A stretch of DNA of 64,000 nucleotides from an uncultured beta proteobacterium (GTDB taxonomy: Bacteria > Pseudomonadota > Gammaproteobacteria > Burkholderiales > Rhodocyclaceae), in NCBI GenBank assembly GCA_903886975.1, contig CAISOB010000024.1:1-64000 (forward strand). The letters are read 5' to 3'. Positions 38,301 to 44,966 of this stretch are shown in pieces. Position numbers and translations under genes: made by a program. The notes beneath the pieces are model-generated. The model was not told the DNA's origin. It saw only the letters and a program-made list of their open reading frames with translations, and searched no databases. The first letter of the stretch is position 1; every line of letters starts with the position of its first letter.

Positions 38301-40418
38301 GACGCCACTTCGACGGTCACCCACACCTCGTCGTCGCTCAAGTCGGGCGGCACCATGACGCTGAAGGCGCAGGACGAGGCGCGCTTCGAAGGCGCCAAGG
38401 TCGAATCCGGCGGCGACATGAGCATCCAAGCCAAGGACATCACCAATCTCGCGGTCCAGGATTCCACCGCGCACACCAGCAGCAGCACGACCTTGACCGC
38501 CGGCGTCTACCTCGGCGGCGAAGCTTCGGCCAAGGGCGAGGCGAGCGCCAAGGCCAGCCCGACCGGCGTCGCGGCGAGTGTTGACGGCAAGGTGAGCGCC
38601 GAGGGCTCGGTCGGCTTGCGCACGGCTTACGACAAGACGAGTCTCGACGAAGGCACGCAGACCAACGTCGTCTCGACGTTCAAGTCAGGCGGCAACATCA
38701 CGCGCACGGCGACGGGCACGATCACCGACCAGGGCACGCAGCTCGATGCGGCCGGCAACATCAAGCAGACCGCCACGACGATCAAGGAAATCGCCGCCGA
38801 CGACAAGGCCTGGTCAACCCAGACCTCCGAGAGTCACGACGCCAGGTTGGGCGTCTACGCGGGTGCCAGCGCCGAGGCCCATGCCGGCGCGCAGGCGGGT
38901 GTCGGCGGCGTCAATGCCGGCGCCGGCGCCAGCGCCGAAGCCTCGATCGGCATCAAGGCCAGCTACACGATGGACAAGAGCAGCGACTCGCAGACCGAGA
39001 CGAAAGCCGTGACCTCGCGCTACAAGGCCGGCGGCAGCATCAGCTCGACGAGCACCGAAAGCACCACGCTGATCGGCACCCAGTTCGAGGCTGGCAAGGA
39101 CATTAGCATCGGCGCGAAGAGACTCGACTACCAGGCCGCGAAAGACACCAGCACCAAGACTTCCTCGACGCAGAACATCGCTGGCGAAGTGAAGGCGAAG
39201 ATCGTCGGCTCGGTGGGGGCCGACGTCAGCGCTTCCTACGGCCAGGACCAGACGTCGAGCTCGTCGACCACGGCGCGCGTCGGCGGCATCAACGCCGGTG
39301 GCAACCTGACGATCAAGACCAGCGGCGATACCCGGCTCGAAGGCACCGACATCAGTGCCGGCGGCGCGGCCAAGATCGAGTCCACCGCGGGCAACGTGAA
39401 ATTCGACGCGGCGAAGAGCACCACCAGCGACAGTTCGCAGGGTTTCAATGCAAGCGCCAGCGTGAGCGTCGGCAAGAGCGGGGCTGAAGTTGGCCTGGGC
39501 GGCGGTTACCAGCAGAGTTCCGGCAGCTCCGTCACCAACACCGGTGTCAACATCAAGGCCGGCTCCGTGGCCGTTTCCGCGGCCACGGACATGACCCTCG
39601 AAGGCACCAAGGTCAGTTCGACGGGCGACACGACGCTGAGCGCCGGCGGCAAGATGAGCCTGCTCGAAGCAAAGGACACCAAGCAGAGCACGTCGATCGG
39701 CGTGCAAGCCGGCGTCGATCTGTCGAAGGAGTCGCAATCCGGCGGCGTCGCCGTCAAGTCGGAAAACATCGACAAGCAGATGGGTTCCGCGACGACCATC
39801 CAGTCGGGAGGCAATCTGAAGATCAATGCCGGCACCATCGTTTCGCAGGAAGCCGAGCTTTCGGCCGGCGGCAGCAAGACCGTCATCGGCACTGTCCAGA
39901 ACTTGCAGAAGACAAACGTCGACAAAGGCAGCAAGGTCGATATCGGCGTCGACTTCGTGCACACGGCGAAGAAGGCGGACGACAAGAAATCCGGCAAGGA
40001 AGAAACGTCTCCCGGCACGACGAAATCCGAGGCAGGCAAGTCCGGCACGGGCGGTACCCAAGGCGCTGACGGGACGACGAAGAGCAAGGCCGACTTCGCC
40101 AAGTGGCAGGGCAATCAGGATTCGGTCGTACAGCAACTCAAGAGCAAGCAAGGCGGAACGACGGGAACCGCTGGCGGCAAAGGGGGCACATCTACCGGCA
40201 CGACGAAATCCGGGGAAGGCAAGTCGGGCCTCAGCAAGGGTGGCGAAACGACCGGCAAGGGCGTCACGTCTTCCGGCACGACGAAATCCGGGGAGGGCAA
40301 GAACACCCTCAGCAAGGAGGTCGGCACGGAATTCAAGGGCAGCACCGGCCAGACCGTTTCCTCGGGCATCGAAGCCAAGGATCTCGGTGTCAGGGTTCCT
40401 GACAGGTCGGCGCCATGA
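32373..40418 (+). CDS. TpsA exoprotein, FHA/CdiA-like adhesin without recognisable toxin tail
   Basis: A 2681-residue secreted protein. Residues 1-30 are an extended signal peptide region (MNRVYRLVWNERHGTWVAAA), with a signal peptide to about 54. The TPS secretion domain (about 60-300) contains NQYTRYDVQTNGLVLNN and the hallmark VVANPNGITCYGCGFINTD. Residues to about 1150 are glycine/asparagine-rich FHA repeats (beta-helix). A Trp/Tyr-rich patch spans about 1155-1290. A CdiA-type block at 1390-1540 includes HYLVETNPLFA, IIKHLGDSNYEAYLVKQQL and DQIANLKEDIVWMVK. FHA-2 repeats with Ala/Ser-rich inserts run to about 2540. The end is a Lys/Gly/Thr repeat tail; no VENN or toxin domain is visible. 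Confidence 0.93.
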   Translation: MNRVYRLVWNERHGTWVAAAETARSHSKKSGHAERAVFLTALTAAGFGMTYALADTPATTVVPTGGNTKAYISANGVPVVNIQTANSAGLSLNQYTRYDVQTNGLVLNNGNSSQVARQSQLAGQVAANLNLGQEARVILNEVVSTNRSTLAGFTEVLGGKADVVVANPNGITCYGCGFINTDHATLTTGTPNLAGDGSLAGFTVNRGDVLIGGTGVNATTQQIFDIVARSVKVDGNINVAADGSVGITTGNNIWNYAGRNVTGSVAGSGIAPAYAIDSTALGGMYAGRIRLIATEAGVGVRMAGEVAASADDFTLTSAGKIEMLASMSAARDASLATTSASGSQDLFVNGAGAKLSAGRDLALTASAGQINLAEGELYAANNLTLTSANLIDVSAAAKTRFAGAANTLVTTGSASIDGGTWGAGGALSGSFGSLAIGAGGATIYAGSTLGLSTGTDLALAAAAVHSTGDMTLVASTGALSTSAGAGQGIQTTAGNLSLTAGNGFANAGTMTADAGSLNARVAGTLANSGTLHAKTALDIADQANGSSENVNNSGIVLSDGSLTAKAAAFNNQASGSVQGTKGSTLAATSLQNAGTFIASNGAGQSGSFTLASLTNSGSLQSAENLILNVSGALSNSGNLLATNNLTVDAGASALTITNTNPGVIQAGNALTISDGNGAFNTQSGKLLGNSVDVTIASLSNSGILQSNAGMMLNVGNALGNSGTLLAKGSLTGYSLNLSNSGTLEADQGSTITTGALVNTGTLISSGSASQAGTLNVASLNNTGLVQSAQNLNINVAGATLSNAATILAGKNLSVASTGGGLTVTNQSGGFLQAGSAAGDTLSLGGAAVVLNNNAGGKVLGDHLALTLSSLNNAGILQGGTANSSIAATDTVINSGTLTLADNAAGSGTVTADSISNSGTLQSQGAATLNLATTLANSGSLLTGGALTVRGTDSAYSVTGAGRMQSGGLMSVRGQGGGAGVDITINGGGVMFGNTMDINAGTLTVGANGMLTSSGNMTVAANTLSFGGSDSRIVAATSGTGNATVMLANAFSNIGAVHSGDNMTFSAPAITNTSTGAFSALDTLTVNATAGNFSNAGALYAGSQLNASATGTFTNASNTGTIDSGGSMNLTAATFINNNDIAATNNITITAATFKNETPDGDTRAWTQVWNTGNVNTSTNDWYSFPDDYELKYWKVAWRNEQYYAGGTPTHKPQIVGGNTVTIKGFSTGSNIGSLISGSTVNLTGNGSATFTNDDLALNWQEWFYTFEQYTHWVALGPLMYTDHAIQNISANTLSGAGQISSFGAGVRATTLNAGGFALTNLGSPYAPAPGSKTASGTTPSSLSGAAAAASSGTGATGTTTASGAPAVSFGGLVIALPTNPNGYFVISKTPGSHYLVETNPLFAVGSTTVGSDYMEQTYGYNPDSIIKHLGDSNYEAYLVKQQLISQTGNNLLNGYGSEADQMKRLMTQAHTEDVGEHFTYGTALTADQIANLKEDIVWMVKVTVAGQTVLAPVVYLSASTRNAVETGAVIAGDTVNMNLTAVTNTGGTISGSKSLNITSQGDITNTSGTIKGGDVSLKSTEGNIKNETLVVGSGDDINYVTTIGKTAGIAATGNLDLNAKKDITVLGADVKAGGDASLAAGGAITFDTIVNKTTISTGAGLDNSKVTTEKNVSSTLTAGNNLNLKSGGDTTLAGTQASVGGNLGVDTGGDFKVISRQEKTTTHSENETSGLGVGGGVWGTQKTTVDDFEGKNFKSSLTVGGNADIKAAKDMTLQGSDLKIGGNATIDASSVKILDGLDQKSTKTKVETQTFLSTASSSDSGSSADAKSGSGQAAASANASASANASNSSEVNFSETRTTNTDYSKQTSVGSNFVVGGNLGIKAKESVTVQGSNVESGGDLSIDAKNIAVLAGRNEEKTTTTTNVVKVGIYTDSSADAKARASASATGASATAKADASAEANANSTVTIGVRTIDSTDATSTVTHTSSSLKSGGTMTLKAQDEARFEGAKVESGGDMSIQAKDITNLAVQDSTAHTSSSTTLTAGVYLGGEASAKGEASAKASPTGVAASVDGKVSAEGSVGLRTAYDKTSLDEGTQTNVVSTFKSGGNITRTATGTITDQGTQLDAAGNIKQTATTIKEIAADDKAWSTQTSESHDARLGVYAGASAEAHAGAQAGVGGVNAGAGASAEASIGIKASYTMDKSSDSQTETKAVTSRYKAGGSISSTSTESTTLIGTQFEAGKDISIGAKRLDYQAAKDTSTKTSSTQNIAGEVKAKIVGSVGADVSASYGQDQTSSSSTTARVGGINAGGNLTIKTSGDTRLEGTDISAGGAAKIESTAGNVKFDAAKSTTSDSSQGFNASASVSVGKSGAEVGLGGGYQQSSGSSVTNTGVNIKAGSVAVSAATDMTLEGTKVSSTGDTTLSAGGKMSLLEAKDTKQSTSIGVQAGVDLSKESQSGGVAVKSENIDKQMGSATTIQSGGNLKINAGTIVSQEAELSAGGSKTVIGTVQNLQKTNVDKGSKVDIGVDFVHTAKKADDKKSGKEETSPGTTKSEAGKSGTGGTQGADGTTKSKADFAKWQGNQDSVVQQLKSKQGGTTGTAGGKGGTSTGTTKSGEGKSGLSKGGETTGKGVTSSGTTKSGEGKNTLSKEVGTEFKGSTGQTVSSGIEAKDLGVRVPDRSAP
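40014..40310 (+). repeat. Imperfect repeats encoding the GTTKSGEGK tail of TpsA
   Basis: The unit GGCACGACGAAATCCGGGGA recurs near 40197 and 40275, with a diverged copy near 40014 (GGCACGACGAAATCCGAGGC). The encoded peptides are GTTKSEAGKSG, GTTKSGEGKSGLSK and GTTKSGEGKNTLSK. These repeats can expand or contract by slippage and make the C-terminus low-complexity and lysine-rich. Confidence 0.75.
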
Positions 40419-41962
40419 CCATGTCGGCATCGGATTGGACGGCGGGCTATATGGCCGATATCTGCTATACCTTTGGCTACTATCGGGAACTCAATCCACT
40501 GCGGGTGAAGCTTGCATTCCTGAATGCGGGACTCGTCTATCCCGAAGTCGGCGTCGCCTGCGAGCTGGGCTTCGGCCAGGGCCTGAGCGCCAACATGCAC
40601 GCTGCGGGTTCTGTCACGGCGTGGGTCGGCACCGATTTCAATCCCGCACAGGCGGCGCTTGCCCAGGAATTTGCCGCGGTATCGGGCGCCGATGCCAGCC
40701 TCTACGACGAAGCCTTCGCCGATTTCGCCAATCGCGCCGACCTGCCCGACTTCGACTATATCGGCGTGCACGGCATCTGGAGCTGGATCTCGGACGAGAA
40801 CCGGACGGTGATGGTCGATTTCATCCGCAAGAAACTGAAAGTCGGCGGCGTCCTCTACATCAGCTACAACACGCTGCCCGGTTGGGCCGCCTTTGCGCCG
40901 ATGCGCCATCTGATGACCGAACACGCCGAGGTCATCGGCGCTGAAGGGCATGGCATCGTCAGCCGCATCAACGGCGCCCTCGACTTCACCGAGGCGCTGT
41001 TGGCCACCAGCCCGGCCTATGCGTCCGCCAATCCAGACATTGCGGACCGCATCGCCAGAATCAAGAATCAAAGCCGCCACTATCTCGCACACGAGTATTT
41101 CAACCGCGACTGGCATCCGATGCATTTCGGCACGATGGCCGACTGGCTCGAACCGGCCAAGCTGAACTACGCCTGTTCTGCGCACTATCTCGACCACATC
41201 GACAACGTCAATCTGACGAAAGAGCAGCAGGCATTTCTCGAAAAGATTCCCAACGTGATGTTTCGTGAAACGGTTCGGGACTTTATGGTGAACCAGCAAT
41301 TCCGCAAGGACTACTGGGTGAAGGGCGCGCGCAAGCTCAGCGATCTGGAGCAGAAGGAGGCCTTGAAGGCGCAAAAGGTCATTCTCATCACCCACCGTCC
41401 GGATGTCGTCCTGGAAGTTACGGGCGCGGTGGGGACGTCGGTGATGTCCGAGGACATTTACGGCCCGATCCTCGATGTACTGGCTGACCACAAAGTCTGG
41501 ACGCTAGGCAAGCTTGAGCAGGCAGTCAAAGGCCCAGGCGTGAAATTCTGGCAGTTGATCGAGGCGGTAATGGTACTGGCAGGGGCCGACCATCTGGCGG
41601 CAGCCCAGGAAGCGGCGGTTACCAAGCAAGCGAAAAAACACACGGACAAGCTCAATGACCATTTGATGGACAAAGCGCGCGGCAGTGGCGATATCGCTTA
41701 TCTCTCGAGCCCGGTGACGGGCGGCGGGGTATCGGTCGGCCGCTTCCAGCAGATGTTCCTGATGGCGATGCGCCAGGGCAAGGCGCAGCCCGCAGATTGG
41801 GCCGAGTTCGTCTGGCAACAATTGGACAGTCAAGATCACAAGATCGTCAAGGACGGCCAGAGGCTGGAAACGGCAGAGGAGAATCTGGCAGAACTCACGA
41901 CGCAGGCTGCAGATTTTGCCAATGAGCGCTTGCACGTCCTGAAAGCACTGCAGATCGCGTGA
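40415..41962 (+). CDS. SAM-dependent methyltransferase with C-terminal regulatory domain, coupled to TpsA
   Basis: A 515-residue methyltransferase. Motif I is ACELGFGQGLSANMHA (49-64), motif II VGTDFNPAQ (71-79), and the segment DYIGVHGIWSWISDENR followed by GVLYISYNTLPGWAAFAPMR is characteristic of proteins carrying the methyltransferase regulatory domain PF10119. The C-terminal third is helical. The start ATGA overlaps the TpsA stop by four bases, so synthesis is coupled to the adhesin. No signal peptide is present, so it acts in the cytoplasm before secretion. Rickettsial OmpB lysine methyltransferases belong, to my recollection, to the same architecture, which makes methylation of TpsA plausible but unproven. 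Confidence 0.85.
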   Translation: MTMSASDWTAGYMADICYTFGYYRELNPLRVKLAFLNAGLVYPEVGVACELGFGQGLSANMHAAGSVTAWVGTDFNPAQAALAQEFAAVSGADASLYDEAFADFANRADLPDFDYIGVHGIWSWISDENRTVMVDFIRKKLKVGGVLYISYNTLPGWAAFAPMRHLMTEHAEVIGAEGHGIVSRINGALDFTEALLATSPAYASANPDIADRIARIKNQSRHYLAHEYFNRDWHPMHFGTMADWLEPAKLNYACSAHYLDHIDNVNLTKEQQAFLEKIPNVMFRETVRDFMVNQQFRKDYWVKGARKLSDLEQKEALKAQKVILITHRPDVVLEVTGAVGTSVMSEDIYGPILDVLADHKVWTLGKLEQAVKGPGVKFWQLIEAVMVLAGADHLAAAQEAAVTKQAKKHTDKLNDHLMDKARGSGDIAYLSSPVTGGGVSVGRFQQMFLMAMRQGKAQPADWAEFVWQQLDSQDHKIVKDGQRLETAEENLAELTTQAADFANERLHVLKALQIA

Positions 41963-42248
41963 TGCTCGCAAATCCGGCGTAGCAACGTCCGGAAGGAGGA
42001 TTTCTGGACCTAGGGCCGAATTTCTCCAAACACCCTGCAGGCGCGGCCTTCGCCGGCAAAGGCGCCGTGTGCGGCAGGGCACCGACAGGGTTGGCAATTC
42101 GCCCGATCATAACCTTGTGGGTTAAGCCGGTTTTCGGCCCCAGTGGCTTGATTACACACCGATACACGAAACTTCTTTCCGCGCTTAGCAGTCTCAGTCC
42201 GGGAGTGCTAAAATTGGATCACGAACATCAGCAAGGAGGCTACAATCA
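41963..42248. promoter_or_regulatory. rpoH upstream region
   Basis: A 286-base non-coding stretch between the methyltransferase and rpoH. It holds the CIRCE-like operator (42185-42211) and a strong Shine-Dalgarno (AAGGAGG at 42234-42240). TTGATT at 42148-42153 could be a -35 element, but no good -10 is spaced from it. No clear rho-independent terminator for the TPS operon was seen. Confidence 0.5.
42185..42211 (+). promoter_or_regulatory. CIRCE-type HrcA operator upstream of rpoH
   Basis: TTAGCAGTC, nine bases, then GAGTGCTAA. This is the CIRCE layout (TTAGCACTC-N9-GAGTGCTAA) with one mismatch in the left arm. It lies 37 bases before the rpoH start, a position suited to repression by HrcA, linking the HrcA and sigma-32 heat-shock systems. 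The same arrangement is known from other betaproteobacteria. Confidence 0.85.
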
Positions 42249-43106
42249 ATGACGCAAGCTTTGACTTTTCCATCGATCTCTGCCGTAGGCAATATCGACG
42301 CCTACATTCAGGCGGCGAAGCAGTTTCCGATGCTGACGGAAGAGGAGGAGTTTCGGCTGGCCAGGCGTTTCCATGACGAAGGCGATCTGGAGGCGGCGCG
42401 CCAACTCGTTCTTTCGCACCTGCGTCTGGTGATTTCGATCGCCCGTGGCTATCTGGGCTACGGCTTGCCGCACGCCGACCTGATTCAGGAAGGCAACATC
42501 GGCCTGATGAAAGCAGTCAAGCGCTTTGACCCGTCGCACGGCGTGCGCCTGGTTTCGTTCGCGATGCACTGGATCAAGGCCGAGATTCACGAATACGTGC
42601 TGAAGAACTGGCGCATGGTCAAGGTCGCGACGACCAAGGCGCAGCGCAAGCTGTTCTTCAATCTGCGCAGCATGAAACCGGGCAGCGAGGCGCTGAGCCC
42701 GACCCAGGTCGCGGACATCGCGCATCAACTCTCCGTCAAGCCCGAAGAAGTGGTCGAGATGGAAACACGCTTGTCGGGACACGATCTGGCGCTCGAATCA
42801 GGCCAGGACGAGGACGATGCGTTTTCTCCGATCGCCTACCTCGAGGATAACCGCAGCGAGCCGACGCGTGTGCTGGAAGCGCGCGCCCGCGACGATCTGC
42901 ACGGCCCGGCCCTGCAGTCGGCGCTGGCCGGGATCGACGAGCGCAGCCGCCGCATTATCGAACAGCGCTGGCTGCGCGAGGACCCGGCGACGCTGCACGA
43001 ACTGGCCGCCGAATTCGGCGTTTCGGCCGAACGCATACGCCAGATCGAAAGCAAAGCCATGCAGAAAATGCGCGCCAGCCTGGCACCGGCGCTTGCCGGA
43101 GCCTGA
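42249..43106 (+). CDS. rpoH: RNA polymerase heat-shock sigma factor sigma-32
   Basis: A 285-residue sigma-70 family factor of the RpoH group. Region 2 reads DLIQEGNIGLMKAVKRFDP and then VRLVSFAMHWIKAEIHEYVL; the RpoH box is in TTKAQRKLFFNLRSMK; region 4.2 is TLHELAAEFGVSAERIRQIE followed by SKAMQKMR. The N-terminus MTQALTFPS...NIDAYIQAAKQFPML is typical of RpoH. AAGGAGG precedes ATG 42249 and the CIRCE-like site lies upstream, so transcription is likely HrcA-controlled in addition to RpoH-specific controls. It is followed by a clear terminator. Confidence 0.96.
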   Translation: MTQALTFPSISAVGNIDAYIQAAKQFPMLTEEEEFRLARRFHDEGDLEAARQLVLSHLRLVISIARGYLGYGLPHADLIQEGNIGLMKAVKRFDPSHGVRLVSFAMHWIKAEIHEYVLKNWRMVKVATTKAQRKLFFNLRSMKPGSEALSPTQVADIAHQLSVKPEEVVEMETRLSGHDLALESGQDEDDAFSPIAYLEDNRSEPTRVLEARARDDLHGPALQSALAGIDERSRRIIEQRWLREDPATLHELAAEFGVSAERIRQIESKAMQKMRASLAPALAGA

Positions 43107-43125
43107 GCGTCAGGCGGCAAGACGC

Positions 43126-43160
43126 AAAATGCCGTTCAGCGTTGGCTGAACGGCATTTTT
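43126..43160. terminator. Rho-independent bidirectional terminator after rpoH
   Basis: AAAATGCCGTTCAGC, a GTTG loop, then GCTGAACGGCATTTTT. The 15-bp stem with A tract on one side and T tract on the other can stop rpoH transcription and also the opposing SDR transcript, whose stop lies at 43178. Confidence 0.92.
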
Positions 43161-43177
43161 ATTGGGCAAATCGCGCC

Positions 43178-43951
43178 TCAAACGCAGGCCGTCATGCCGC
43201 CATCGACAAAGATGATCTGACCGTTGACGAAATTGGACGCCTCCGAAGCGAGGAAGATCGCGGCCCCGTAGAGCTCCTCGACCTCGCCCCAGCGACCGGC
43301 CGGCGTACGTTTGCAGAGCCAGGCGGAGAACTCCTCGTTCTCAACCAGCGCCTTGTTCATCACCGTGGCGAAATAACCCGGCGCCAGGCCGTTGATCTGA
43401 ATGCCGTACTTGGCCCAGTCGGCGCACATGCCCTTGGTCAGCATGGCCACGCCGCCCTTGCTGGCGGTATAGGGCGCAATGGTCGGCCGTCCGAGCTGGC
43501 TCTGCACCGAACAGATGTTGATGATCTTGCCCCGCTTGCGACTGATCATGTTCCTGGCAACCGCCTGCGAGACATAGAAGACGCTCGACAGGTTGGTGCT
43601 GAGGATGGCGTCCCAGGCCTCGCTCGGGAATTCCTCGAGCGGCGCGCGGCGCTGGATGCCTGCATTGTTGATCAGCACATCGATGGCGCCGATTTCCTTT
43701 TCGATGTGCGCGACGCCGGCGATGACCGCGGCCTGGTCGGTGACGTCGAAAATCGCATAGTCGGTCTTGAAGCCGTCGGCCGTCATTTTTGCCGCAGCCG
43801 CCTTGGTGCGTGCTTCGTCTCGCCCGTTAAGCACTATCGTTGCACCGGCGCCCGCCAGGCCGTAGGCCAGCGCCAGGCCGATTCCCTGCGTCGATCCGGT
43901 GATCAAGACGCGGCGGCCGTTCAGGCGAAATAGCTCAGTATCTGCTTGCAT
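43178..43951 (-). CDS. idnO: SDR oxidoreductase, gluconate 5-dehydrogenase-like
   Basis: A 257-residue short-chain dehydrogenase most like IdnO (5-keto-D-gluconate reductase). Cofactor loop is LITGSTQGIGLALAYGLA, structural motif LINNAGIQRRAPLEEF, and catalytic Ser (NICSVQSQLG) with Tyr-x3-Lys in APYTASKGG; the end is GQIIFVDGGMTACV. The PxxxF and QRR features are seen in gluconate/2-deoxy-D-gluconate dehydrogenases. A GTG two codons upstream (43957) is an alternative start; ATG 43951 has GGAAAG at fair spacing. It follows the GntR gene by 22 bases on the same strand and belongs to the sugar-acid island. Confidence 0.85.
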   Translation of the reverse strand: MQADTELFRLNGRRVLITGSTQGIGLALAYGLAGAGATIVLNGRDEARTKAAAAKMTADGFKTDYAIFDVTDQAAVIAGVAHIEKEIGAIDVLINNAGIQRRAPLEEFPSEAWDAILSTNLSSVFYVSQAVARNMISRKRGKIINICSVQSQLGRPTIAPYTASKGGVAMLTKGMCADWAKYGIQINGLAPGYFATVMNKALVENEEFSAWLCKRTPAGRWGEVEELYGAAIFLASEASNFVNGQIIFVDGGMTACV

Positions 43952-43973
43952 ATCCACTTTCCACGATGATTAA

Positions 43974-44774
43974 TTAATTGGCTGAATCGACAGCCTTGCG
44001 CACTACCCGATTGCTGCCGCTCTTGCGTGCGGCCGACTTCACCTTCTTGGGAGATGAAGCACTCAACTTTGCTGCTGGAATCGTCCCGCCTTCCGGCTTG
44101 ACCCTGGCCCGCCACGCCGTACGCACCACCAGCTGGTGACAAGCGAGTTCGGCCGCCTGCGGGTTCTTGCGCCGGATCGCATCGGAAAGCTCGGCGTGTT
44201 CCTTCATGGTCAGATCCATGTGGCGCTTGTCGGCAAGGTAGGTGAGGTCAAAAATCGCGCGTTGCAGCGCGCTGACGGCATCGCTCAACTGCTGGATCAC
44301 GACATTGTGGGTGGCCACCAGGATCGCCTTGTGGAAGCCGATATCCGCTTCCTGAAAAGCCTTAAAATTTGCCCGGTTGGCGACCATCGCGTTGTAGTTG
44401 CCTTCGATGGCGACGAGATCGACCGCGGTCGCCCGTTCCGCGGCCCAGCGCGAAATCGTCGGCTCGATCAGGCTGCGTACTTCGATCAGCGAGTTGAGCA
44501 GATCGGGATTGCCGCCTTTCTCGAGAGCCCATTCGAGCACGTCGGCGTCGAGGTAATTCCATTGTGTCTGCGGCATGACGAAAAGGCCGCGGTGACTCTG
44601 GGGGTCGATCAGCTTCTTCGTCGACAGCACCTTGATCACTTCGCGCAACACGTTGCGCGAAACGTCAAAGCGCTCGCACAATTCAGCCTCGGAAGGCAGC
44701 GCCGAACCGGGCTTGAACCTGCCCTGGGCGATTTGCTTTCCGAACATCTGGGTGAGTCGATCCGTCTTGGTCAT
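43974..44774 (-). CDS. GntR/FadR-family regulator (FCD ligand domain)
   Basis: A 266-residue repressor. The N-terminal winged helix contains FKPGSALPSEAELCERFDVS, then RNVLREVIKVLSTKKLI. The FCD domain (about 90-220) has LIEVRSLIEPTISRWAAERA, ADIGFHKAILVATHN with metal-binding Asp and His, and TMKEHAELSDAIRRKNPQAA. A lysine/arginine-rich tail of about 35 residues beyond the FCD domain is unusual. FCD regulators sense sugar acids such as gluconate or galactonate. It is divergent from the dehydratase gene, and a matching palindrome (44856-44868) lies between them. Confidence 0.9.
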   Translation of the reverse strand: MTKTDRLTQMFGKQIAQGRFKPGSALPSEAELCERFDVSRNVLREVIKVLSTKKLIDPQSHRGLFVMPQTQWNYLDADVLEWALEKGGNPDLLNSLIEVRSLIEPTISRWAAERATAVDLVAIEGNYNAMVANRANFKAFQEADIGFHKAILVATHNVVIQQLSDAVSALQRAIFDLTYLADKRHMDLTMKEHAELSDAIRRKNPQAAELACHQLVVRTAWRARVKPEGGTIPAAKLSASSPKKVKSAARKSGSNRVVRKAVDSAN

Positions 44775-44855
44775 GGCGCTGCGCTGATCTTCGGGCCGGT
44801 TGCAATGATTTTTTTCGCCCGCACTTTGTCACCGGAGTGGGGTAATGTCAAGGCT

Positions 44856-44868
44856 ATTGTAGTACAAT
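44856..44868. promoter_or_regulatory. Palindrome, likely operator of the FCD-type GntR regulator
   Basis: ATTGTAGTACAAT is a perfect 13-base palindrome with the TTGT-N3-ACAA shape typical of FadR-subfamily GntR operators. It embeds a -10-like TACAAT in both orientations and lies between the divergent regulator and dehydratase genes. TTGTAGCAC at 44879-44887 may be a second half-site. Confidence 0.6.
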
Positions 44869-44966
44869 CAATGATAAGTTGTAGCACAGAATACCTTGCT
44901 GGAATCCGTTTCAATCTTCACCCTTCCGGCGCCATCGCACCAACGTTTCGCCCGCTGTGAACGGAC

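Noticed and set aside
40415..41962. The gene after tpsA as a CdiI immunity gene
   Set aside because: It encodes a 515-residue SAM methyltransferase with full motifs; immunity proteins are small and there is no toxin domain to neutralise.
43970..43995. GGCTGAATCGACAGCC as a fourth Cra-like operator
   Set aside because: The palindrome is not centred on CG and lies across the coding end of the GntR gene; symmetry fails in the inner positions.
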